A stretch of 64,000 bases of DNA from Pseudomonas songnenensis (GTDB taxonomy: Bacteria > Pseudomonadota > Gammaproteobacteria > Pseudomonadales > Pseudomonadaceae), in contig NZ_RFFN01000003.1 of assembly GCF_003696315.1 (NCBI RefSeq), forward strand, positions 372,001 to 436,000, given 5' to 3'. The notes under the pieces are model-generated. The model had not been told where the DNA came from. It searched no databases and saw nothing but the letters and a program-made list of their open reading frames with translations. The translations under genes were made by a program, and so were the position numbers. Shown in pieces: positions 29,659 through 37,621 of this stretch. Each line of letters starts with the position of its first letter. Positions within the stretch are counted from its first letter, which is position 1.

Positions 29659-31395
29659 ATGTCCCTGCATTCGATGCTGCGCCGCCTGCGTGGCACATCC
29701 GTCGCCGTCCTGCTGGGTAGTCTGCTGGGGTTGAGCCAGCCTGCCACCGTCGACGCCGCCAGCCCCCCGATCGCCGGTGCGATCAGCGGCGGCGGGCCGG
29801 CACTCTCGGCCCTGCGCTACGACCTGACCATCACATCCTTCGATGGCACCCCGCTAGCAGTCACTGTCTTCCAGCCTGCACTGAGCAAAGGCCAGGCCGC
29901 GCCACTGCTGATGTACAGCCATGGCTGGGGCGGCAGCCGTTCCACCGATCTCAGCGAAAGCGACTCGCTAACCGCCACGGCACGCAAGGCCTGGGAGAAC
30001 GGCTACTTCGTCATGACATTCGACCAGCGCGGGTTCGGCGAAAGCGGCGGTCGGGCTAACGTTCAGGATCCGCAGATCGAAGGACGCGACATCAAGACCC
30101 TGCTCGACTGGGCCGAGGGCGCGCTGACGCCGCATTTGGCCTATCTGCGTGGCGACCCGCTGGTGGGTGGCATCGGTCTGAGCTACGGCGGCGGCTTCCA
30201 GCTGATCGGCGCAGGTGTCGATCCGCGCTTCGATGCGCTGGTGCCGATGATCACCTGGAATGACCTGTCCTACAGCCTGACGCCCGGCACGGTTCCGAAA
30301 ACCCTCTGGCTGACCTTCCTCAGCGCGATCGCGATCAACGACCAGGCGCCCTGGGTCACTCAGGCCTACGCCCAGTCGCTGGGCGGCAACGTCGACGAAA
30401 GCACCCGCCAGCGTCTGGCCGGTCACGGCCTCGGGGCATTCTGTGGCATGAACACGCCACGGGTGGATGCCTTCATCATTCAGGGCATCAACGACACCCT
30501 GTTCAACGGCAACGAGGCGGTGTGGAACTACAACTGCCTGCGCGAAGCCGGCAATGATGCCTATCTGCTGATGTCCGACGGTGGCCACGTACTGCCGGGC
30601 CTGCAGATCGGCCAGATCGGCTCGGTGGCCGCCCAGGTGCGCTGCGGCGCGCAGGACTATCAGGTCGCTGATCTGGCGTATGGCTTTCTCGATGGCAAGC
30701 TGCGCAAGCTGCAACAGCGCATCGAGATGCCGCGGGTGTGCTTCACCCAAGGCAACGAGCACGGCGTGATTGGCGATGAGGTCATGCGCGGCGGCCAGCG
30801 CTTCGCCACGCAGAGCGGCAGTCTGCTGGTCGGTCCGCCGTCCATCGATCTGGTGCTGAACCTGCTGCGCAAGCTCGATCCGGCGACGCTGTCGGACGTC
30901 CTCAGCCGCGTCTCGGCAGACGCGGTACGCGTACTGCTCGGGGCGCTGAGCGGGATCGGTTCCGGCAGTCCGGATCAGGTCAGCAAGATCCTCACCGAAC
31001 TGGTCACCACGCTGCCTCCGCATCTGATCGCCGAACTCGGTACCGCACCACGCTTCGTGCCGCTGTACCAGGCCAGTGGCGAGCAGACCCTGGCAGGCAT
31101 TCCCCTGGCAGACTTCAAAGTGGAAGGTCTCGGCAAGCTGGATCCGCGCGTGTTCGTCGGCATCGGTGTGAAGCGCATGGGCAGCGGCCGCACCGAACTG
31201 CTGAACGATCAGGTGCTACCGCTGCGCGGAGTCGGCAGCCGACAGACCGAGCTGATCGGCGTCAGCACGCGCCTCAATCACGGCGATCAGGTGGGGCTGA
31301 TGCTTTATGGCTTCCATCCCCAGTACACGCTGAGCTTCTCCCGCGTACCGAGTACCGTGCAACTGAGCGGAACGGTCGAACTGCCCCTGCACTGA
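29659..31395 (+). CDS. Secreted alpha/beta hydrolase (CocE/X-Pro peptidase-like S15 family)
   Basis: A 578-residue exported serine hydrolase. After a signal peptide (about residues 1-34, ending ATVDAAS) comes an alpha/beta hydrolase: oxyanion region SHGWGGSR, DQRGFGESGG, nucleophile elbow GLSYGGG (Ser near residue 175), catalytic Asp in QGINDTLF (near 277), and His in SDGGHVLPG (near 310). The rest, from about residue 440, resembles a C-terminal beta-sandwich as in X-prolyl peptidases and cocaine esterase. It could be a lipase/esterase or a peptidase. RBS AGAGGT precedes the ATG. It ends at a shared terminator facing argA. Confidence 0.8.
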   Translation: MSLHSMLRRLRGTSVAVLLGSLLGLSQPATVDAASPPIAGAISGGGPALSALRYDLTITSFDGTPLAVTVFQPALSKGQAAPLLMYSHGWGGSRSTDLSESDSLTATARKAWENGYFVMTFDQRGFGESGGRANVQDPQIEGRDIKTLLDWAEGALTPHLAYLRGDPLVGGIGLSYGGGFQLIGAGVDPRFDALVPMITWNDLSYSLTPGTVPKTLWLTFLSAIAINDQAPWVTQAYAQSLGGNVDESTRQRLAGHGLGAFCGMNTPRVDAFIIQGINDTLFNGNEAVWNYNCLREAGNDAYLLMSDGGHVLPGLQIGQIGSVAAQVRCGAQDYQVADLAYGFLDGKLRKLQQRIEMPRVCFTQGNEHGVIGDEVMRGGQRFATQSGSLLVGPPSIDLVLNLLRKLDPATLSDVLSRVSADAVRVLLGALSGIGSGSPDQVSKILTELVTTLPPHLIAELGTAPRFVPLYQASGEQTLAGIPLADFKVEGLGKLDPRVFVGIGVKRMGSGRTELLNDQVLPLRGVGSRQTELIGVSTRLNHGDQVGLMLYGFHPQYTLSFSRVPSTVQLSGTVELPLH

Positions 31396-31400
31396 CGGAA

Positions 31401-31424
31401 AAGGCGGGCCCATGGGCCCGCCTT
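31401..31424. terminator. Bidirectional terminator (24-base perfect palindrome)
   Basis: A perfect palindrome centred on CCATGG, with arms AAGGCGGGCC/GGCCCGCCTT. It sits between the hydrolase gene and the end of argA and gives a T-run on the minus strand (TTTTCC). Confidence 0.85.
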
Positions 31425-31428
31425 CGGT

Positions 31429-32727
31429 TCAGAGCGGCTTCTCGAAGATCTTCGAGTTGCGCTGGAAGTTGTACAGCGAGGCGCGCGCGGCCGGCAGGCG
31501 ATCGACGCTGATCGGCTCGAAGCCACGCTCGCGGAACCAGTGCGCGGTACGGGTGGTGAGGACGATGAGTTTCTTCAACCCCAGCGCCCGGGCGCGCTCC
31601 TCGATGCGTTCGAGCAGCTCGTCGCCGCGCCCGCCGTGACGGTACTCCGGATTGACCGCCAGACAGGCCAGCTCGCCGGCATCCGAATCGGCGATCGGAT
31701 AAAGCGCCGCGCAGGCGATGATCAGCCCGTCGCGCTCGACGATGCTGAACTGCTCGACTTCCCGCTCCAGCACTTCGCGCGAGCGCCGTACCAGAATGCC
31801 CTGCTCTTCCAGTGGCGTGATCAGATCGATGAGACCGCCGACGTCCTCGATGGTCGCCTCGCGCAGCTGCTCGAACTGCTCCTGGGTCACCAGCGTGCCG
31901 CCGCCATCGCGGGTGAACAGTTCGTTGAGCAAGGCTCCGTCGTCGGCATAGCTGACCACATGACTGCGCCGCACACCGCCGCGGCACGCCTGCGCGGCGG
32001 CATCCAGCAGCTCGGCCTGGTACTGGCTGCCGAGGCGCTCGACGTAGGCCGGGATCTGTTGCGGGCGCAGCTCGCGCACCAGCTTGCCGCTCTCGTCGAG
32101 CAGGCCGGGCTCGGCGCCGTAGAGCACCAGCTTGTCGGCCTGCAGATCGATGGCCGCACGGGTGGCAACGTCTTCGCAGGCGAGGTTGAAGATCTCCCCG
32201 GTCGGCGAATAACCCAGCGGCGAGAGCAACACGATGGTGCGCTCGTCCAGCAATCGGCCGATGCCCTTGCGGTCGATACGGCGCACCTCGCCGGTGTGAT
32301 GCAGGTCGACGCCATCGAGCACGCCGATCGGCCGCGCGGTAACGAAGTTGCCACCGGCCACGCGCAGCCGCGCGCCCTGCATCGGCGAGGCAGCCATGTC
32401 CATCGACAGACGTGCCTCGAGGGCGATGCGCAGCTGCCCGACCGCGTCGATCACGCATTCCATGGTCGGCGCATCGGTGACGCGCAGGTCGCGGTGGAAG
32501 CGCGGCTCGATGCCTCGCGCGGCCAGGCGCGCCTCGATCTGCGGACGCGAGCCGAACACCAGCACCAGGCGCACGCCGAGGCTGTGCAGCAGCACCAGGT
32601 CGTGGACGATGTTGGCGAAGTTGGCATGCTCCAGGCCATCGCCCGGCAGCATGACAACGAAGGTGCGGTCACGGTGCGAATTGATGTAGGGCGAGGAGTC
32701 GCGAAGCCAGGTGACGTAGTCGTGCAT
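31429..32727 (-). CDS. argA: Amino-acid N-acetyltransferase (N-acetylglutamate synthase)
   Basis: First committed step of arginine synthesis: acetyl-CoA + glutamate to N-acetylglutamate. The 432 residues have an N-terminal amino-acid-kinase-like domain that binds arginine for feedback control (DRTFVVMLPGDGLEHANF near residue 20, LLSPLGYSPTGEIFN near 190) and a C-terminal GNAT domain (LACLAVNPEYRHGGRGDEL near 350, then RTAHWFRERGFEP). It follows argE on the same strand with 39 bases between, so the two probably form an operon with argE first. Confidence 0.96.
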   Translation of the reverse strand: MHDYVTWLRDSSPYINSHRDRTFVVMLPGDGLEHANFANIVHDLVLLHSLGVRLVLVFGSRPQIEARLAARGIEPRFHRDLRVTDAPTMECVIDAVGQLRIALEARLSMDMAASPMQGARLRVAGGNFVTARPIGVLDGVDLHHTGEVRRIDRKGIGRLLDERTIVLLSPLGYSPTGEIFNLACEDVATRAAIDLQADKLVLYGAEPGLLDESGKLVRELRPQQIPAYVERLGSQYQAELLDAAAQACRGGVRRSHVVSYADDGALLNELFTRDGGGTLVTQEQFEQLREATIEDVGGLIDLITPLEEQGILVRRSREVLEREVEQFSIVERDGLIIACAALYPIADSDAGELACLAVNPEYRHGGRGDELLERIEERARALGLKKLIVLTTRTAHWFRERGFEPISVDRLPAARASLYNFQRNSKIFEKPL

Positions 32728-32766
32728 GAAAAAGCCTTCGTGGCGGTCTTGTTCGTCTGAAAGTAA

Positions 32767-33927
32767 TCAGTTCGGGGCGGTCTGCGGCTGCAGGCAGTAG
32801 TGCTCGATCATCCGACGCAGCAGCTGCAGGGTCGGCTCGATGCGGTCGAGTTGCAGGTACTCGTCGGGCTGGTGCGCGCAGGCGATGTCACCCGGGCCCA
32901 GCACCAGCGTTTCGCAGCCGAGCTGCTGAAGATAAGGCGCTTCGGTGGCAAACGCCACCGCCTCGGCACGGTGACCGGTGAGACGCTCGGCCAGGCGCAC
33001 CAGCTCGCTTTGCGCGGCCTGCTCGAACGGCGGCACCGCGGGGAACAGCGGCGCCAGGTCGATCTTCACCTGATGCTGCTCGGCCAGTGGCTGCAACCGC
33101 TGGCGGATGCTGGCACGCAGCTGTTGCGGGTCCATGCCCGGCAGCGGGCGCAGGTCGAACTCCAGCGAACACTGGCCGCAGATGCGGTTGGGGTTGTCGC
33201 CGCCGTGGATGCAGCCGAAGTTGAGTGTCGGCTTGGGCACGTCGAACAGCGGATTGTCGTATTCGCCCTGCCACTGCCGGCGCAGCGTCATCATCTCGCC
33301 CATCACGCCGTGCATCGCCTCCAGGGCACTGTGGCCGTAGGCCGGATTCGACGAATGACCGCTCTGCCCGAGGATGTCGATGCGCTCCATCATGATGCCC
33401 TTGTGCAGGCGTACCGGGCGCAGGCCGGTGGGCTCGCCGATCACCGCGGCGCGCCCGAGCGGCTTTCCGGCTTCGGCCAGGGCACGGGCGCCGGACATCG
33501 AGCTCTCTTCATCGCAGGTGGCGAGAATCAGCAATGGGCGGCGGAACGGCTGCTCCAGCAGCGGCCGAACCGCCTCGATGATCAGGGCGAAGAAACCCTT
33601 CATGTCACAGCTACCCAGGCCGTACCAGCGGCCGTCGGCCTCACGCAGCCTGAGCGGATCGGACGTCCACAACCCGGCATCGAACGGCACGGTATCGCTG
33701 TGCCCGGCCAGCACCAGCCCGCCCGGGCCGCTGCCGTAACTGGCCAGCAGGTTGAACTTGCCGGGCGCCACTTCCGGCGTTTCGCAGGCAAAGCCCAGCT
33801 CACCGAGCCAGGCCGCGAGCAGCTCGATCACCGGGCGGTTGCTCTGGTCCCAGCCAGGCTGCGTGCAGCTGACCGAAGGTGCCGCGAGGAGCTGCGCGAA
33901 CTGCTCCTTGAACGAGGGAATAGGCAC
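32767..33927 (-). CDS. argE: Acetylornithine deacetylase
   Basis: Hydrolyses N-acetylornithine to ornithine and acetate. A 386-residue M20-family metallohydrolase with its metal ligands visible: LAGHSDTVPF, SCDMKGFFA, TCDEESSMSG (catalytic Glu pair), GEPTGLRP and, near the C-terminus, CAHQPDEYL. The insert between these is the dimerisation lid (GQSGHSSNPAYGHSAL). Located upstream of argA. Confidence 0.94.
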   Translation of the reverse strand: MPIPSFKEQFAQLLAAPSVSCTQPGWDQSNRPVIELLAAWLGELGFACETPEVAPGKFNLLASYGSGPGGLVLAGHSDTVPFDAGLWTSDPLRLREADGRWYGLGSCDMKGFFALIIEAVRPLLEQPFRRPLLILATCDEESSMSGARALAEAGKPLGRAAVIGEPTGLRPVRLHKGIMMERIDILGQSGHSSNPAYGHSALEAMHGVMGEMMTLRRQWQGEYDNPLFDVPKPTLNFGCIHGGDNPNRICGQCSLEFDLRPLPGMDPQQLRASIRQRLQPLAEQHQVKIDLAPLFPAVPPFEQAAQSELVRLAERLTGHRAEAVAFATEAPYLQQLGCETLVLGPGDIACAHQPDEYLQLDRIEPTLQLLRRMIEHYCLQPQTAPN

Positions 33928-34002
33928 CGCTTACCTCCGTGATGCAATCGGAACGAGCCTGCAGTGAAGCATGAAACGCGCCACGGCGGGACCCGCAAAC
34001 GA

Positions 34003-34031
34003 AAACGCCCCGTCAGATCGACGGGGCGTTT
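34003..34031 (-). terminator. Terminator of the DUF47-pit operon
   Basis: Stem AAACGCCCCGTC / GACGGGGCGTTT, loop AGATC; on the minus strand it is followed by TTTCG. It lies just past the pit stop. Confidence 0.85.
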
Positions 34032-34056
34032 CGGCAGTCACGAGCCGCGCGAGGCG

Positions 34057-35322
34057 TCAGGTGAAGATGGCGCGCAGAATGAGGAAGAACACGATGGCCA
34101 GGCCGGCACCCACCGGCAGGGTCACCAGCCAGGACATGAAGATCTTGCCGACCACCCCCAGATTCAGCGCACCGATACCGCGAGCGATACCCACACCGAG
34201 CACCGCACCGACCAGCGTATGGGTGGTGGACACCGGCAGGCCGATGGCCGAGGCGCCGACCACGGTGGTGGCAGTAGCCAGTTCGGCGGCGAAACCGCGG
34301 CTTGGCGTCAGCTCGGTGATCTGCTTGCCGATGGTGGCGATCACCTTGTAACCGTAGGTCGCCAGGCCGATGACGATACCGATCGCGCCCAGCAGCAGCA
34401 CCCAGCCCGGCACAGCGGCCTTGGCACCAATGGCGGCAGTACCTTCCGACTGCAGCACGCCAACCACTGCCGCCAGCGGACCCACCGCGTTGGCCACATC
34501 ATTGGAGCCGTGGGCGAAGGCCATGGAACAGGCGGTGAAGATCATCAGTACGGCGAAGACCTTCTCCACGCTGGAGAAGTGGAACGCCTTGTCGGCTTCC
34601 ACGTCGACCTTGATCCGCGTCAGCAAGGCGATACCGATCAGCATCACCAGTGCGCCGACGCCGACCGCCAACATGAAGCTCTGCCCGCTGCTCAGGTCCA
34701 GGCCGATGTGCTTGAGGCCCTTGGAAAGGGTCATCAGCGCAACCATGAAACCGGTGAGGAACATGTACAGCGGCACGAAACGCTTGGCGTTCTGGAACGG
34801 CTCATCGGTATCGATGATCAGGCGCTGCACGCTGATGAACAGACCGAAGGCGATGGTGCCCGAGAGCATGGGCGAGACGACCCAGCTGGCGACGATGGGG
34901 CCCACGCCGCTCCAGTGCACCGCATCCACCGAAATGCCCACCGCGGCGAAGCCGATCACGGCACCGACGATGGAGTGCGTGGTCGATACCGGCCAGCCCT
35001 TGACCGAGGCGATCAGCAGCCAGGTACCGGCTGCCAGCAGTGCCGACATCATGCCCAGCACCATCAGTTCCGGCGGAATGGCCGACGCGTCGACGATGCC
35101 GCTCTTGATCGTTTCGGTGACCTGGCCACCGGCCAGATACGCGCCGCAGAACTCGAAGACCATCGCCACGACGATCGCCTGCTTGATGGTCAGCGCGCGG
35201 GAGCCTACCGAGGTGCCCATGGCGTTGGCCACGTCGTTGGCGCCCACGCCCCAGGCCATGAAGAAACCGAACATGCAGGCGAGCACCAGGAGTACGAAGC
35301 CGTAATCCGCGATAAAGGACAT
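34057..35322 (-). CDS. pit: Low-affinity inorganic phosphate transporter, Pit family
   Basis: A 421-residue inner-membrane symporter of the PiT family. The duplicated signature is present in both halves: GANDVANAMGTSVGSRAL near residue 27 and HGSNDVANAVGPLAAV near residue 275. Around ten hydrophobic segments are visible. It lies 38 bases downstream of the DUF47 gene; this pairing is widespread and DUF47 proteins are thought to act as partners or regulators of Pit transporters. Confidence 0.93.
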   Translation of the reverse strand: MSFIADYGFVLLVLACMFGFFMAWGVGANDVANAMGTSVGSRALTIKQAIVVAMVFEFCGAYLAGGQVTETIKSGIVDASAIPPELMVLGMMSALLAAGTWLLIASVKGWPVSTTHSIVGAVIGFAAVGISVDAVHWSGVGPIVASWVVSPMLSGTIAFGLFISVQRLIIDTDEPFQNAKRFVPLYMFLTGFMVALMTLSKGLKHIGLDLSSGQSFMLAVGVGALVMLIGIALLTRIKVDVEADKAFHFSSVEKVFAVLMIFTACSMAFAHGSNDVANAVGPLAAVVGVLQSEGTAAIGAKAAVPGWVLLLGAIGIVIGLATYGYKVIATIGKQITELTPSRGFAAELATATTVVGASAIGLPVSTTHTLVGAVLGVGIARGIGALNLGVVGKIFMSWLVTLPVGAGLAIVFFLILRAIFT

Positions 35323-35360
35323 AAGAATTACCTGTTGAACCCAGAAAGGACGCTGGCGCC

Positions 35361-36038
35361 TTAGCGCGCCAGCAATTGTTCCAGACGGTTGCCGACGCGC
35401 TCGGCGCGGTCGGCTACATCACCGATCCATTCGATGATCTTGTAGAGAAAGATCACGTCGACTGCTGGCAAGTCCTTTTCCAGATTGAACAGGGCACGGC
35501 GAACCGTGATCTGCATGCGGTCGGTTTCACGCTCGATTTCCTCGAGCTCCTCGACCATTTTTTCGACGAGAGTGGCTTCGCGGCCGCTGAAGCCGGTTTC
35601 CAGCAGCGAGTCCAGCTCTTTCAACGCCTTGAGCGCCTGGGCGCTGGCGTCGACGGTGCGCTGAACATAAGCCAGCATCTGCGGTTGCAGCGGCTGCGGG
35701 ATGGTCATGCAGCGGCCCAGCATCAGGCCGGCGATGTCCTTGGCACGATTGGCGATCTTGTCCTGTACACTCAGCAGATCAAGAAGATCGGAACGCGGCA
35801 CCGGCAGAAACAGGCTTTTCGGCAGGTGCTGACGGACGCTCTTCTTCAGCTTGTCGGCCTCGTTTTCCAGCTGCGCCATCTGCTGCTGGATCTGCTCGAC
35901 CTTCTCCCAGTCTTCGGCCATGACCGCCTGGAACAGCGGTACCAGGTTCGCCGCACACTCATGCGACTTGGCCATATGCTGCTGCATCGGGCCGATTGGC
36001 GAACGTCCGAACAAGCTGACGAAAGGATTGACTGGCAT
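35361..36038 (-). CDS. DUF47 family PhoU-like protein, partner of Pit
   Basis: A 225-residue, all-helical PhoU-like protein of the DUF47/TIGR00153 family. Recognisable stretches are the start NPFVSLFGRSPIGPMQQH, KSVRQHLPKSLFLPVPRSD, and EIERETDRMQITVRRAL, with many acidic helices that could bind metal. It is the first gene of a two-gene unit with pit, so a role in control of phosphate uptake is inferred. Confidence 0.92.
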   Translation of the reverse strand: MPVNPFVSLFGRSPIGPMQQHMAKSHECAANLVPLFQAVMAEDWEKVEQIQQQMAQLENEADKLKKSVRQHLPKSLFLPVPRSDLLDLLSVQDKIANRAKDIAGLMLGRCMTIPQPLQPQMLAYVQRTVDASAQALKALKELDSLLETGFSGREATLVEKMVEELEEIERETDRMQITVRRALFNLEKDLPAVDVIFLYKIIEWIGDVADRAERVGNRLEQLLAR

Positions 36039-36151
36039 AGGGTAAAGCCCCGGCTTGAAAGAGGCGGCAAGTATACGGACAGGCCATCACGCCTGCTACC
36101 GTGTGTCATCAGGCGGCAACACCAACACATCATAGGCACCCAGTCGGCATC

Positions 36152-37516
36152 ATGCAGAAAGAAACCGAAATCAAGCTACGCGCCAGCCGCGAAACCCTGC
36201 TCGCCCTGCGCGAACACCCGTTGCTGAAGAAGCGCAACAAGAGCGGCTGGTCGCGCCATGAGCTGTTCAACCAGTATTACGACACCGCCGACCGCGCGCT
36301 TGCCCAGGCCCGCGTCGCGCTGCGCTTGCGCCGCGATGGCGAGCAGTTCATCCAGACCTTGAAGAGCCGCGGTCAAAGTGTCGCAGGCCTTTCCGAGCGC
36401 AACGAATGGGACTGGTATCTGGACAAGGCCAAGCTCGACATCAAGAAGCTCGGCGACGACTGCTGGCCGGCCAGCCTCGCCGAACTGGACAAGAAGACCC
36501 TGAAACCGATCTTCACCACCGACTTCGTTCGCGAAAAGGCCGAGATCGCCTGGGGCCGTGGCAAGACCAGGGTGATCATCGAGGCCGCGCTGGACCTGGG
36601 CCAGGTCAAGGCCGGCAAGCAGTCCGAGGAGATCTGCGAGCTGGAACTCGAACTGCGCCAGGGCGATCCCGAAGCGCTGTTGGAGCTGGCCGCCGAGCTG
36701 GCTGCCGACCTGCCGCTGATGCCCTGCGATATCAGCAAGGCTGAACGCGGCTATCGCCTGCACGACGCGGATGGCTACAGCCTGCAACTGCCGGCACCGG
36801 AACTCGACGCCACGATGCCGCTGGACGATGCGGTGGTCGCCCTGGGCTGGCAGCTGCTGGGTAACAGCCAGCGCCTGGCCGAACAGTACCGTTTCAATGG
36901 CCGCTGGAAACTGCTCGGCGAATGGCTGCAGCAGCTGATCGAGTTGCGCGCGCTGCTCGGCAGCCTCGGCCAGGCCGCCCCGCGCGCCAGCAGCCGCGAA
37001 CTGCGCGAGCTGCTCGACGCGCTGATCCAGGACTGGCGCCCGCGTGTCGAGGCCGGCCAGGACGACGAGGGTCTGCGCAAGGCTGCGCCAGGACAGTTCG
37101 CCGAAGAACTTGGGCAGACCCGCTGGGGCCTGCTGTCGCTGAAAACCTCGCTGTGGCTGCTGCAACGCAGTTGGACCGAAGGCCGCAACGCCCGTGGCGA
37201 CCGCCAGGGTGCGGCCGAGCTGGGCAAATGGCTGCTGCATCTGCTGGCCGAGGAAGCCAAGGCGCTGCAACTTCCGCGTTACCAGCAGCAACCCGAGGAC
37301 CTCGCCGAACAGAGCCCGCGCATGGAGCGTCTGCTGGTCTGGCTGCACATGGCGCGCAGCGTGCTGGAGCTGCCTGAGGTCGATCGTCTGTATGGCGAGC
37401 TGGCCAAATTGCATGAGTTGGCCCGGCAACCGCTGGTCGAGGACGCGCTGGAGCGGCGCGTCGAGCAGGCGCACCTGGTCTGGACGCTCAAGGCCTGGAA
37501 GCTGCTGGAGAAATAA
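36152..37516 (+). CDS. CYTH and CHAD domain protein (inorganic triphosphatase-like)
   Basis: A 454-residue protein. The N-terminal CYTH domain starts with the defining ExExK motif (ETEIKLR, residues 4-8) and goes on with paired basic/acidic strands (ARVALRLRRDGEQFIQTLK; EICELELELRQGD), as in E. coli YgiF, which cleaves triphosphate to phosphate and diphosphate. The C-terminal half (from about residue 235) is a histidine- and arginine-rich CHAD helical domain, which may bind polyphosphate. It lies divergent from the phosphate-transport pair, fitting a phosphate theme. ATG at 36152 gives the motif its normal place. Confidence 0.88.
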   Translation: MQKETEIKLRASRETLLALREHPLLKKRNKSGWSRHELFNQYYDTADRALAQARVALRLRRDGEQFIQTLKSRGQSVAGLSERNEWDWYLDKAKLDIKKLGDDCWPASLAELDKKTLKPIFTTDFVREKAEIAWGRGKTRVIIEAALDLGQVKAGKQSEEICELELELRQGDPEALLELAAELAADLPLMPCDISKAERGYRLHDADGYSLQLPAPELDATMPLDDAVVALGWQLLGNSQRLAEQYRFNGRWKLLGEWLQQLIELRALLGSLGQAAPRASSRELRELLDALIQDWRPRVEAGQDDEGLRKAAPGQFAEELGQTRWGLLSLKTSLWLLQRSWTEGRNARGDRQGAAELGKWLLHLLAEEAKALQLPRYQQQPEDLAEQSPRMERLLVWLHMARSVLELPEVDRLYGELAKLHELARQPLVEDALERRVEQAHLVWTLKAWKLLEK

Positions 37517-37550
37517 ACGCCAGGACCGAGCCGGCTGCACAAAGTTGAAT

Positions 37551-37577
37551 CCCGGCGGCAGACAACGCCGGGTATTT
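37551..37577 (+). terminator. Probable terminator after the CYTH-CHAD gene
   Basis: Stem CCCGGCG / CGCCGGG with an 8-base loop and TATTT after it. Confidence 0.55.
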
Positions 37578-37621
37578 AGCGGCAAGCTTGGATTTCCCCG
37601 CCGCCGCATCGAAGGAATCCC

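Noticed and set aside
33964..35364. 466-codon plus-strand reading frame over pit
   Set aside because: Antisense shadow of the clear pit gene; the product is low-complexity Gly/His/Asp-rich and unlike any family.
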